In this document: in pieces, positions 20,958 to 29,044 of the stretch
Numbering within the stretch: the first letter of the stretch is position 1
How the letters are laid out: each line of letters starts with the position of its first letter
Origin: Psettodes erumei
Taxonomy: Eukaryota; Chordata; Actinopteri; Pleuronectiformes; Psettodidae
DNA: 64,000 bases
NCBI GenBank assembly: GCA_016785225.1
Contig: JAFBJZ010000512.1
Location: 4,563,001-4,627,000 of the forward strand
Direction of reading: 5' to 3'
The notes under the pieces: model-generated
Database searches by the model: none
The model's input: the letters and a program-made list of their open reading frames with translations, nothing else
Told to the model about the DNA's origin: nothing
Made by a program: the position numbers and the translations under genes

Positions 20958-22988
20958 CTTCTCTCTTATTCTCTCGCTGGTATTTACATTGGCCATTAAA
21001 CATTATCTACCAGCAACGTGTGGCTCTTTTCAGCACAAACACCTCCCACAATGGATTTCTCTGCAAACTGGCTTTAATGGTGCTGTACACTCAGGAATGT
21101 TGCGGCTCTAACAGGGGCGCGGAGAATTACGATGTGACGCCGACTAAAAAACAAACATGACCCCGCGGCTCCAGCGCCATTACTCTTGAGTGGCTAAACG
21201 CGTTAAGAATGGCCCGCGCGTGTTTACAGACTCGACGCAGGCCGGTCGGAGTCTGTTCGAGTTTTAATGAGTGTGTGAGCGCACGCGAGCCCGGATGTGG
21301 GCACGCCGATGCAGTCGGAGCGAGAGGGGGTGCCCTGGTGGAGTAATTAGCAGAACTGAATCCCGTAAATGTAGCTTTTTCATTTACAAGACAGAAGGGG
21401 AAAGTAGAACGCGTGTCTGTTTAAAAGGGGATCGCTGTGCGTGTGCCCCCTCCGGATAACGAGTAGAGATGACTTCTTAAAGAGTCCTGACGTCCTGCTC
21501 TCACAGTTCAAGTCAGCGTCCCTTTCTAATAAAGAGGGAATGCGAAAGAGAGATAGCGGGTCTGGGGAAGAGAGGCACCGGAGCGGGACGCGCCCGCAGC
21601 GTACTCCGACTCACACCAAGTATAAATGCGTCACAGCCACCGGCGCCGCCGCAACGTTCAAGGAAAAGCAAAGATGTGGGGGGAAAAAAAAAGAGGGAGC
21701 TAAATCTGCTGATGAATATTTGAATGCCAGGAGGAGCTCGACCGAGTGGTAAAAGCCACCGAAGTGTGACCGGGCTGTGTGTTTTCTGTAAAATAAGGTT
21801 TTACTAACTGTGTCGGTCACACCCGGGACGGACGGTGTTTGACTTGGCTCGGTTTCTGGTGGGACTCACCAGACAGGGACGCAAAACAGAGCTGAACTTG
21901 ACAGACCCGCTGCGCCCATCAAGGACGAAAAAGGCAGAGAGAAATGTAGCGGCGCATTTTGCAGCTTGTGGTCGGATCAAGGTGTCATCTGCCTCTGATG
22001 CTCTGGTAGAATGAGGAATTTCCCTAATGCTGCCGTCGCTGCAGGATTAGGGTTGTCATGAATCGGTTTGGTACCACAGTGTGTTAGAAGGCAGATGGCA
22101 TTACCTTTCAATTCAAAAGCACTTTAACATAATATAACTTTTAACGTCTGTTCGCTCCGACAGTTGGTTTTGGCCTGAAGAGTGCAGCGGCTTCGAATGC
22201 TGACTCTAAATGCAGAGTTAAACTGAACGTCGTGATGACGTCCACAGAAGCCAAGATGGTGGAATGAATTCTCCGTCCTCAATGCTTTTCTTTCTCCTCC
22301 ACCCGCAATAGGCCCAACACCACCCTGCTGGAGCCAGGGAGCCCCGAGGCGTCCACGGCCGCCGGCACGGTGGAGGACTGGCTGCAGGCCATCGGCATGG
22401 AGAGATACCGCGACAACTTCACTGCCGCCGGCTACACCACTCCAGAGGCCGTGGTCCACATGACACAAGAGTGAGTGGGAAGCGGAGACGAAGCAAATGA
22501 ATTCGCGCTTTGTGATTGGAAGAAATATCAGCATGAAGCAGAGCACGGCGCAAGCATGAAAAACATAATCAGCGCATTTCCCCCAAATTTCAAACTCTTC
22601 CCCATGATTAGACCAGAACCGGTCCGTGACATCTCTTGCAAATAACATGTGGTAGATGTTTCTGTCACCCGTCTGTAACGTTGTCATTTTTCACTTATTG
22701 AGATTACAGGATTAGTAGTGCTGCATTGGCAAGTGAAATCCCGTATACAGCAGTTAAACTGTCAGGCCGGTCTCCGCTGGAAGGCTGTAAAATTCATTAG
22801 GTGTATCAGGCCCTCATGTGTTTGTTATTGTTGTCCTCGGTCCTAAAAGGCCTCTTTTCCCCGTCTTTCGCAGGGACATGGCTCGCATAGGCATCTCCTC
22901 GGCAGCACACCAGAACAAGATCCTGACCAGCGTCCAGGGAATGCTGTCCCAAATGCAACAGATGCAAGGCAGAATGGTTCCTGTCTGA
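3410..22988 (+). CDS. epha4: Ephrin type-A receptor 4 (EphA4), 3' 13 coding exons, spliced, 5' incomplete
   Basis: Spliced CDS: 3410-3745, 9588-9712, 9845-10004, 11228-11339, 13216-13274, 13762-13875, 14513-14698, 18194-18255, 19147-19356, 19460-19609, 20045-20241, 22312-22470, 22874-22988. After the first two bases, which finish a split codon, this gives 660 residues and a TGA. The product is a single-pass membrane receptor tyrosine kinase that binds ephrin-A and some ephrin-B ligands and acts in axon guidance and tissue boundaries (family knowledge). Domain order is FN3, FN3, transmembrane helix, juxtamembrane tyrosines, kinase, SAM, C-terminal MVPV. Assignment to EphA4 rather than EphA3/5/7 rests on near-identity to remembered vertebrate EphA4: ISNVNETSVNLEW, IIGDGANSTVLLVSV, SKYSKAKQ and [17 protein letters not shown]. 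All introns are GT-AG with matching phases, and no frameshift or stop interrupts the coding sequence. The ligand-binding and Cys-rich exons lie left of the window. The teleost paralogue (a, b or l) is undetermined. Confidence 0.95.
3746..9587 (+). other. epha4: epha4 intron between FN3-1 and FN3-2 exons (5.8 kb)
   Basis: GT-AG intron with no coding signal. It contains (TG)n runs at about 5762-5783, 5948-5969, 6536-6557 and 8562-8583. Several non-repetitive stretches are rich in TAAT words (around 6000-6170 and 8340-8440) and may be regulatory. The rest shows nothing I can name. Confidence 0.8.
9588..9712 (+). CDS. epha4: epha4 exon, first half of second fibronectin III domain
   Basis: This 125-bp exon lies after a pyrimidine tract and CCACCAG acceptor. 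It enters in phase 1 (G|CT, Ala) and leaves in phase 0 after AAG at a GTGAGG donor. The translation APSPVTSIQAKD...RANGVILEYEVKYYEK matches FN3-2 of EphA receptors. The conserved core is LSWQPPDRANGVILEYEVKY. The next intron is only 132 bp. Confidence 0.94.
9845..10004 (+). CDS. epha4: epha4 exon, second half of second fibronectin III domain
   Basis: This 160-bp exon follows a CATCCCCAG acceptor. It opens with DQNERSYRI and carries NTDIKGL, LTSYVFHVRARTAAGYGEFS and FMTNS, which is the end of FN3-2. It ends in phase 1 before GTGAGT. The segment is one residue shorter than I recall for mammalian EphA4 near its end. Confidence 0.94.
10005..11227 (+). other. epha4: epha4 intron between FN3-2 and transmembrane exons
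   Basis: 1,223-bp GT-AG intron. I see no repeat element, RNA gene or extra exon. A short C-run and pyrimidine tract leads into the acceptor at 11226-11227. Confidence 0.85.
11228..11339 (+). CDS. epha4: epha4 exon encoding the transmembrane helix
   Basis: This 112-bp exon has a TTTCTCCACAG acceptor, an AG|GTGAGT donor and ends in phase 2. It encodes VPAPIIGDGANSTVLLVSV followed by a long aliphatic run and AFVISRR. The hydrophobic segment of about 22 residues, followed by basic residues, is the single membrane span with its stop-transfer end. IIGDGANST is a strong EphA4 signature. A C-run tract starts about 10 nt after the donor. Confidence 0.94.
11472..11536. repeat. (CG)n(AC)28 compound microsatellite
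   Basis: A short CG run passes into 28 uninterrupted AC units, about 140 nt after the donor of the transmembrane exon. Alternating purine-pyrimidine sequence of this kind can adopt Z-DNA. Confidence 0.95.
12856..12923 (-). repeat. Reversed fragment of the TTAGCTTAGC-type repeat
   Basis: Read on the minus strand it gives TTAGTTTAGCACAAAGACAG, then GGGAACAGTTAGCTTGGCTC and TGTCC, which parallels 1398-1460. It is shorter and more diverged than the copy at 1398-1703. Confidence 0.65.
13216..13274 (+). CDS. epha4: epha4 short juxtamembrane exon
   Basis: This 59-bp exon completes the split Arg codon and reads RRSKYSKAKQDSDEEKHLHQ before a phase 1 exit at G|GTAACG. SKYSKAKQ and DEEKHL are EphA4-like. 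The segment sits just inside the membrane. The acceptor is CAGAAG, a tandem NAGNAG site that could optionally remove one Arg. Confidence 0.92.
13275..13761 (+). other. epha4: epha4 intron between juxtamembrane exons
   Basis: 487-bp GT-AG intron with a long T-rich/pyrimidine tract before the acceptor. Nothing else is seen in it. Confidence 0.88.
13762..13875 (+). CDS. epha4: epha4 exon: juxtamembrane tyrosines and start of kinase domain
   Basis: This 114-bp exon (acceptor CTCTTCAG, phase 1 in and out) encodes VRIYVDPFTYEDPNQAVREF, then AKEIDASCIKIEKVIGIG. The two juxtamembrane tyrosines, codons 13773-13775 (YVDP) and 13791-13793 (YEDP), are the conserved sites that restrain the kinase until phosphorylated and then dock SH2 proteins (family knowledge). 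The exon ends inside the glycine-rich loop. Confidence 0.95.
13876..14512 (+). other. epha4: epha4 intron splitting the glycine-loop codons
   Basis: 637-bp GT-AG intron. A (CA)n microsatellite (14402-14437) sits about 75 nt upstream of the acceptor. No other feature is recognisable. Confidence 0.88.
14402..14437. repeat. (CA)n microsatellite close to a kinase-exon acceptor
   Basis: Pure CA units in the intron, about 75 nt upstream of the acceptor at 14511-14512. Confidence 0.95.
14513..14698 (+). CDS. epha4: epha4 kinase exon: glycine loop and ATP-binding Lys
   Basis: This 186-bp exon starts after TTTTCAG and exits in phase 1 at T|GTATGT. It completes the loop GIGEFGEVCSG and carries [20 protein letters not shown], whose VAIK lysine codon is 14581-14583. 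It then gives [20 protein letters not shown], with the alphaC Glu in LSEAS. All N-lobe catalytic features are present, so the kinase looks active. Confidence 0.96.
14699..18193 (+). other. epha4: epha4 intron before the 62-bp hinge exon (3.5 kb)
   Basis: Largest kinase-domain intron in the window. It contains a G12-type run near 15250, a purine-rich stretch (15900-16170), a pyrimidine-rich block (17441-17514) followed by a purine-rich block (17607-17757) that could base-pair, (AC)n at about 18048-18078 and an extended CT tract up to the acceptor. The 16320-16510 stretch, with TTATTAATTATGG, looks like a conserved non-coding element. Open frames here are compositional artefacts. Confidence 0.85.
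18048..18078. repeat. (AC)n microsatellite upstream of the hinge exon
   Basis: Pure AC units, about 115 nt upstream of the 62-bp exon, followed by a CT tract that runs up to the acceptor. Confidence 0.93.
18194..18255 (+). CDS. epha4: epha4 62-bp kinase hinge exon
   Basis: This small exon follows a long CT-rich tract and TAG acceptor. It encodes [21 protein letters not shown], the gatekeeper and hinge region of the kinase (Thr gatekeeper in [10 protein letters not shown]). The 62-bp length is the conserved Eph size. Its donor is AGG|GTCAGT, with C instead of a purine at +3, so it looks weaker than the other donors in the gene. Confidence 0.95.
18256..19146 (+). other. epha4: epha4 intron after the hinge exon
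   Basis: 891-bp intron with an unusual GTCAGT donor. The 18590-19060 part is strongly AT-rich. No repeat family or RNA gene recognised. Confidence 0.87.
19147..19356 (+). CDS. epha4: epha4 kinase exon: catalytic loop, DFG and activation loop
   Basis: This 210-bp exon in phase 0 starts KNDGRFTVIQLVG. It holds YVHRDLAARNILVN (catalytic Asp codon 19246-19248), KVSDFGMSRVL (DFG Asp codon 19300-19302) and DDPEAAYTTR with the activation-loop Tyr at 19345-19347. Every catalytic residue is intact. The acceptor CTGCAGAAG is a second NAGNAG site. The donor is AGG|GTGAGT, and the following intron is only 103 bp. Confidence 0.96.
19460..19609 (+). CDS. epha4: epha4 kinase exon: substrate-binding C-lobe
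   Basis: This 150-bp exon in phase 0 has acceptor AATTACAG and donor GAT|GTAAGT. It encodes GGKIPIRWTAPEAIAYRKF, then [20 protein letters not shown] and ERPYWDMSNQD. It contains the APE motif and the conserved DVWSYG Asp that stabilises the C-lobe. The length is the standard Eph size for this exon. Confidence 0.96.
19610..20044 (+). other. epha4: epha4 intron in the kinase C-lobe
   Basis: 435-bp GT-AG intron. Nothing recognisable inside it. Confidence 0.88.
20045..20241 (+). CDS. epha4: epha4 exon: end of kinase domain and start of kinase-SAM linker
   Basis: This 197-bp exon enters in phase 0 after GTTTAG and leaves in phase 2 at AG|GTGAGA. It reads VIKAIDEGYRLPPPMDCPVA, LHQLMLDCWQRERADRPKFG, QIVNMLDKLIRNPNTLKR and then TGGETAV. 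CWQxERxxRP is the conserved kinase subdomain XI. It is one codon longer than remembered mammalian EphA4, and the extra residue falls in the linker. Confidence 0.95.
20242..22311 (+). other. epha4: epha4 intron between kinase and SAM exons
   Basis: 2,070-bp GT-AG intron with an (AC)n microsatellite at 20914-20954 and a GC-richer part (21100-21700). No coding signal or named repeat. Confidence 0.87.
20914..20954. repeat. (AC)n microsatellite
   Basis: Pure AC run of about 20 units in the kinase-SAM intron. Confidence 0.95.
22312..22470 (+). CDS. epha4: epha4 exon: linker and first part of SAM domain
   Basis: This 159-bp exon follows CCGCAATAG and ends in phase 2 at GA|GTGAGT. It encodes RPNTTLLEPGSPEASTAAGT, then VEDWLQAIGMERYRDNFTAA and GYTTPEAVVHMTQ. 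The W-L-x-x-I-x-M-x-x-Y core identifies the sterile alpha motif domain used for receptor clustering and adaptor binding. The linker between kinase and SAM is one residue longer than in mammalian EphA4 as I remember it. Confidence 0.95.
22471..22873 (+). other. epha4: epha4 last intron, within the SAM domain
   Basis: 403-bp GT-AG intron. Nothing recognisable inside it. The antisense open frame covering it and the SAM exon is a shadow. Confidence 0.88.
22874..22988 (+). CDS. epha4: epha4 last coding exon: end of SAM domain, PDZ-binding tail, stop
   Basis: The acceptor is CTTTCGCAG. The exon completes the split Glu codon and reads DMARIGISSAAHQNKILTSV, then QGMLSQMQQMQGRMVPV and TGA at 22986-22988. 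The second half of SAM (ARIGI, HQNKIL) is followed by a Gln/Met-rich tail and the hydrophobic C-terminus VPV, a candidate PDZ ligand as in other Eph receptors. Confidence 0.96.
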
Positions 22989-25900
22989 GAGATTTAAACG
23001 GAGAAGAAAAAAAAAAAAAGGAAAAGGAAGCAAAGCGACTTTGTTTCTTATGAAAATAAATAACAAAAAAAAGATTAAATATAAAAAACAGAGACAAATA
23101 AACTATGAAGAAATAGTTTACCTCATCCGTGCACTTTAAATTGGATCTAAAAGAAAAGAAGACATCGATGATGAAGAAAAAAAAAAGTGGTGAAAATGGC
23201 ACTTTTTTTTGAAAAAAAAAAAATCAGACCTTTACCTTGCCCTTTTTTTTGTTGTTTCGGAGAATGGGGTGCTTCTGTCTGCAGCATTTATGGATAGATG
23301 AAGGGATGGTTGGAAAAGTGCTTCCGAGAGGCCAATCTGGAGTGCCTTTAATGGTCCGGACGGAAAAGCGAGGAAAAGGCGGGAATCATACCTTTCTCCC
23401 TCCTCTTGGGCAGAGTGTTGTTTCTGGAACGTTCTTTCTGGAATAATCCGCAGAGCAGATTTATTTTTTTTTTCTTTTTGATTTCCTGTGACTGTGTTTA
23501 CTGTACATGAATTCTTTCTGTGGGACTCGCAGGCCGCCCCAGCCGCTATTGTTCTCTCGCTCATTCTCCCAGCTGGATATATTTGGTGTCTCACAGACAA
23601 AATGGAGGATCCTGCCCACCCATCAGACACAAACTCTCTGAATCTCTGAGAGGTCGAGGGTTGGATTCCGAGGGGAGATGGCAGTGCAGGGAGGGCTTAC
23701 ACTGAGGCGCTTCTTGTCGTATTTTTTTTTTTCTTTGTTCTGGCCTTGTTTTTCTCCCAGGACGCTGTATTGTGTTGCCCTCAGGACGTTGCTGAGAACG
23801 TCTTTGATGTTCCAGAGGAGTCTTCCCACTCCCCTGTCTTCCCCAAAAAAGCTCTCCCACGTCTCAGATAAACATACAATTTGGATTCTTCCATTCACCC
23901 CCCCCCATTTAAACCGAAGCTCCCAACCCCCCGCACTACTGCAGGACCTTCCACCTCTTCCTCACAACTTTTGATGGACAGCTGTTTGGACCTGTCGGAC
24001 TGCCTTTACGAATTGGATGCGAGAATGGAGGGATTTATCGGCAGCCCGTCCTCAAGACACACGGATGCAGAGTCAATCAGAATCATCAGCACTATCATCG
24101 CCGAGAAAATTCGCTCACCCTCTCTCGACCGCCATCAAGGTGAGGATCAGTTGTGTTTTTTTTTTTTTGTTACCTAGACTCAGCACAAAAAGCCCTATTA
24201 AAATAAAACAAAGTTATCGGATTATGCCTCACTTCATTACCACAGTGGGCTTCTAATATCAAGCATGTCTAGCCGCCAAGAGCCTGTAAGAATCATTAGC
24301 TCCCCCCCCACCCCCACCCCCCCATCTCTCTCTCATCAGTGGCCCCTCGGCTCCAGAAACTGTGTTAATTAACAAGCAGGTCGCGCCACCGCAGGCAGCC
24401 GGAGCAGATCAATAGCCACTGGTCTGTGATCAGTCTGCGGCCCCGATGCCGCCTGCATCTTAATGAGAAGAATTTATCTGCCGCTGACTCCCAGTCAGCC
24501 AAACAGAGCCCACTGGAGCTCACTAACACTTTCCGGGCTGTTATTTTTTTTTTTGTTGTTGTTATTTTCTCAGTTGAAGATAATAATTAGTGCACATGCA
24601 ATAACACATGCCCACAAGTTTATGGGTTCTGCTTACTCAGCAAGTTCAGGAACGATCTTGGTCACTTACATAATCAGTTCACATTTATGTGACATTATTT
24701 ATGTGATTTACTTCATACACTCGGTTTATTAGAAATGCCTAGCCAAAGCTACTTCAACAGCCCCGAAGTTACAGCTGCCTTTATGGTCATCTTGACGAGT
24801 GTGTTCAGGAGGCCTTTGGGAAGTGTTGCAGCTAACAAGTATTCACATCGATCTCCATTATTTACTCAATTCTTGATTAATTGTTTCGTCTGTGAAACGT
24901 CAGAAAGCAGTGAAAAATGCATGCAATAATTTCCCAGAGCACAAGGTATGTATATGTTGATTTATGATGTATATGTTGATTTTTCTTTTTACCATTTATC
25001 CATCTACAAATACATACGCATACTCAGAGGTGTTTTGAATTTTTATTTTACTGTATTTATGTGGGTAGATTAAGTATTAAGAAACAGCATGAAAGCAGTA
25101 TAGTACATTATTTTTGTCAGTTTAAAATAATCTATTTGGTGTTAAATAAGTCTTATACAAGGCTCTAAAGCTTGGACAAGAAAGATTAGTTATAATAAAT
25201 ATTGAAAGTTAATAGGCTGTAATTTATCAATGCTCCTGCTTAGATAATGTGGAAGACGTTACAAAGGATGGATTTAAGTTGGCATTAGTTGACAAAAGAG
25301 CATGCTGCGGTTACACTGGCCGTTGAGTCTATACATAATCATCTAAATCAGGCACTCATTAAATGTCCGTTGTCATGCTTTTGATGTGTGCCAGTAAGTC
25401 CGAGCACGTTTCAACTGTTATGTACACACAACAGCATGTGGTGCGCACAAGTTAATGCGTCGTTGCCACAAAATCCATATAAACCCCTTGACGGCCCTGG
25501 CTTTGGCACTCAATTGTGTTGGGCGGATGAGTTGAATGTTCCATCAAGCTGGAGCCTGAGAGCAGTGTTGTTGGTCAGGACAAGATGCCTGGCTAAAATT
25601 GTTTATATTCAAAACCACCATGACTGATGCAGCAACCCCCCCCCCACTTCTTTCTCCCCAGCTGCTGCCGTCCGTCATAACCTTGCTCACCACAACAAGA
25701 ATTCTTCCTCTTCTTCCCCTTTGACTTCCTCCTCCTGCCCCCCCACCCCCCACCCCCACCCCCACCCCCTCCGCGGAGCCTCCTCCGAAGACGAGATGAA
25801 AAATCCATCCCTGAGCATCTGGGGCGCCCGCCGTCACAACACGTCGACTTGACAAACTGGCCGCCGTCTGCTTGTGGCCATCCAGAAATGTACTGGAACT

Positions 25901-26096
25901 ACTACGAATGATTTAACAGCATAAAAAAGAGACAATAAGAAGAATGTAATATAATCTAGAAGCCCTGCTTCAGTGGATAATGTACTTTTATTTTGAAAGT
26001 TTCTTTTTATTTTGTGATTTTTTTTTTTTTGCTTTGATCTATTTGCATGTAAAGTAACAAGCGTTTGTTTTGAGCGTGCGACTGTGATGTTGTACG

Positions 26097-26097
26097 C

Positions 26098-26136
<39 letters not shown>

Positions 26137-26144
26137 TGTGTGTG
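26097..26144. repeat. (GT)n(GA)n(GT)n compound microsatellite in the 3' UTR
   Basis: GT units, then about 13 GA units, then GT units again, inside the inferred epha4 3' UTR. Confidence 0.9.
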
Positions 26145-27316
26145 TCTGTCTCTAGCTGTATGAATGAAAACGTCTTTGAAGTACTATCAGTAATTGTCTG
26201 TTTTCATGCCACTGTGGAAGAGGAAGAGATAGCAGAGTTGTATTGATTTTGATATAAAAATAGAGAAACAAATGTGGACTTTTTTTTTTTTGCTTTCGTG
26301 TTGTCAAAAAAAATACAACAACAAAAAATGCCGTAAGGTTTTTTTTTTTTCTTTATCTGCTCCCGTCGTGCAAACTCTCCTCGGCAACAGCATTTATTAA
26401 ACCCTTTCTGCTTTGGCAGCAACTGAGGCTTGCAAACGGACACACGGAAACGCAGACAAGAGTGACGGGAAACCTCCTGTGCATACCAACACGCCAGACG
26501 CCGACGAGAGTTTGGACTCTTCGAGATTTTGACAAGTGGAGGAAAAGTGCCGGAGCCATCTCTCTGTTGGAGTTGGAGGGAGCAGTTTAAAATGACACAC
26601 CTGTACATGGCAAAGGATCGGAGAAGTGAGGAAAAAAGGTGTTGAAGAAGAAGGGAAAACTGTTTTTCTTTTTTTTTTTTTTCTTTTTTTCAGAGCACAT
26701 CATACAGCTACAGGTTTAACCCAATGGACTCTTTTTGTTCCTTTATCTCTTTAAAATATACTGATGTGAATGTTTTCAAACTCAAGCTTCATACAATTAA
26801 AAAACAACATACAACAAAAAAAAACACCTCCGTCCTTAATACTGCTCTACCGCTCTTTCCTGTTTTGGCAAAGCATTTTTTTCTTTTTTTGTGGGGGGTT
26901 TTATCTATCGACAAAAAGGACCTGCTTGGAAATATGCAAGACATGTTGGGAAGGAGAAGGAAAAACCAGAATGTACTGTAAAATACTTATTTCCTTTACT
27001 TAAATGTTGGAAGATTCGAAAAAAAAGAAAAAAAAAATTAACAAAATGTTTTTGTTTGTCATTGTAAACCTTCCGATGCCATATGATCTAGCCATGTAGA
27101 TCTAACATTCTCTCAATCTTTTTTGTACCTTTATTTTTTTTTGTTTTGTTTTTGTTTGACATGATCATGGTCATGATTGTTGTTGGGGTTTTTTTGGCCT
27201 TGTTTTTTGTTTTATTTTGTTTGTTTTTGTCGAGGAGATCTAGGTACATGTAACTTATGTCATTTATTTATGTCCTTTTATATCTAGTTTGTAAAATAAT
27301 AGCCTAAAGTGAAGAA

Positions 27317-27322
27317 AATAAA
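27317..27322 (+). terminator. epha4: Candidate distal polyadenylation signal AATAAA of epha4
   Basis: Canonical AATAAA about 4.33 kb after the stop codon, in the first AT-rich block after which the sequence turns into ordinary microsatellite-bearing intergenic DNA. Cleavage would be expected roughly 10-30 nt downstream. Confidence 0.5.
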
Positions 27323-27640
27323 GGGGTGCCAAAGTGCATTCTTATTACAGTAGAAACCATATGACAATCTCCCTACCTCTCATTTATTCACACACATACA
27401 CAGTTCACACATACAGTAGAATGCAAAGGCCATCAGAGGTTTTAGCATTTATTGATGTCATTATGCTTGTAGAGGAGCACTGATTACCGAACTATTATGC
27501 ATTGATTGCTGTGTTACATGATTGCATATAATGAAGGGGGTTACATAACAGAAAGAAGAGGTAGCCATGGTAGCACATCGCGGAGTGTCTTGGCTCTGTT
27601 CTTACTAACTTTTATTTTTTATACTGTTTCTCTCTGTAAG

Positions 27641-27642
<2 letters not shown>

Positions 27643-27681
<39 letters not shown>
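27643..27681. repeat. (AC)n microsatellite
   Basis: Pure AC run just beyond the inferred end of epha4. A (GT)13 run at 27841-27866 is its complement about 160 bp away. Confidence 0.95.
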
Positions 27682-27684
<3 letters not shown>

Positions 27685-27840
27685 TAAAGCAGGCAGTCTG
27701 TTGGCAGTTTGTCCCCTCTGCAGCACATGTTCAGCAGATATCATGACTCTGGACGCCAAGACTTGGCCCTCAGCTCCTCCCAGGCCTTGAGGCAGCGGCA
27801 AGCGGCACTTACTTGGCGCAGCGCATGTGTGTGTGGATAC

Positions 27841-27866
27841 GTGTGTGTGTGTGTGTGTGTGTGTGT
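27841..27866. repeat. (GT)13 microsatellite
   Basis: Pure GT run, preceded by a shorter TG run at 27826-27834. Confidence 0.95.
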
Positions 27867-28469
27867 TTAATCAGAACAACATCTGCTTCCTGCACTCATT
27901 TCCAGCAGCGATAAACCGCTGATTGTCCTGAGTCTTTGATAAGGGCCCGGGAGAGGCAGGGAAAGAGAGGACAGTTTTAGAAACGGAGCTCAGGCGACGG
28001 CTGAGCCAAATGGTGTTTTACACATTTCCTGAGAAATCACCAGCACAAGGCATGCATACATTAAAACCTCTGACTTTTGCAGTGGGAGATGTTTATCGGC
28101 CTCAGAGGGAAAGTGTGCCTGCATCGCAGATTGTTGGCAGGCTTTGAGTGAAAGAAGGAAGAAGATTACCGAGGCTGAATGTGATAGGTTTGCCCCAAAC
28201 TGACATTTGGTTTTTGATTTTTGACAAGTTTCTTTTATTAAATAGATAAAGCATGCATGTATATGTAAGGATTATTTTGAGCAGGTTATTCTCACCATGG
28301 AAATAGTAGTTTGACAAAAACAATCTTGGTTCTCAAAATCTACATGGATATCTACAATTTTTTTTTTTGCCAGCACATCTTGTTGATGACAAGACTTTAA
28401 CTAAATGCATAAAAATGTTTGACCTGCTGCTGGCATGAGAGGAAAAGTCAGACGATCACTCCAGTCATA

Positions 28470-28540
28470 ATCTGGCCCCAAGGGATGTTGAATATATGTA
28501 GCAAATTTCATGGCAATCCATCTGAGATGAAGACGGTGTA
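28470..28540 (-). repeat. Fragment of the ATTGCCATGAAATTT-type dispersed repeat
   Basis: The minus strand reads CAGATGGATTGCCATGAAAT followed by TTGCTACATATATTCAACA. I recognise the core (GGATTGCCATGAAATTTGGTAC in its common form) from many teleost genomes. Family name unknown to me. Confidence 0.6.
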
Positions 28541-29012
28541 TTGTTGAAAGAAAGTAGTTGCAAATAAAAAGAAAAGTGCTAAATGCAGTCATGACTGCAA
28601 GCAGAAAGAGGGCAGATAAAGACAGTGAGGGAAAAAAAACAGACAGGGAGAGTGCAGGTCGCTTGGAAAAGAAAAAAAACATCTGTCTGTCTGCTAGACG
28701 AGGCTCACCAAAGTAAACCGAGTCATGCTGCAAGTTCAGGGAATGGCCACGATTCAGCTGGAATGCTGCCACTCGTTTCAGTGCTAGAACAAATCCGAAA
28801 CAACCCAACAACTCTGTCAGTGAAGCCTGTCTTTTTACCTCAGTTTCTGAAGAAGAGATGGCCCAAGAAAGTGATCTTCCAGGTGTTTCAGCCGGCGTCT
28901 GTCACTGGAGGAACTGTAACAGCTCAATCAAGTCTGAAATCGCTGAAGCTTGTCACTTCTATAAGCCAAACAAAAGTCAAGCGATAACAATCGCACCACT
29001 TCAGACCCACTT

Positions 29013-29014
<2 letters not shown>

Positions 29015-29042
<28 letters not shown>
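29015..29042. repeat. (AC)n microsatellite
   Basis: Pure AC run in intergenic DNA. Confidence 0.95.

Positions 29043-29044
<2 letters not shown>

Larger units (their letters stand above)
22989..27340 (+). other. epha4: Inferred 3' UTR of epha4 (about 4.35 kb)
   Basis: No splice site is needed after the stop, and the sequence stays AT-rich with many A and T homopolymers up to an AATAAA at 27317. Inside it lie C-run tracts at 24302-24323 and 25738-25769, a (GT)n(GA)n(GT)n microsatellite near 26097-26144 and an overlapping ATTTATTTA at 27262-27270, a possible AU-rich decay element. Alternative AATAAA hexamers occur at 23055 and 24202, so shorter UTR forms are possible. The extent is inferred from hexamer position only. 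Confidence 0.6.

Noticed and set aside
22040..22090. Possible end of a DNA transposon (AGGGTTGTCATGAATCGG)
   Set aside because: Resembles a common fish repeat word, but too short and with no partner terminus found.
22124..22687. 187-residue minus-strand frame
   Set aside because: Antisense shadow of the SAM-domain exon at 22312-22470.
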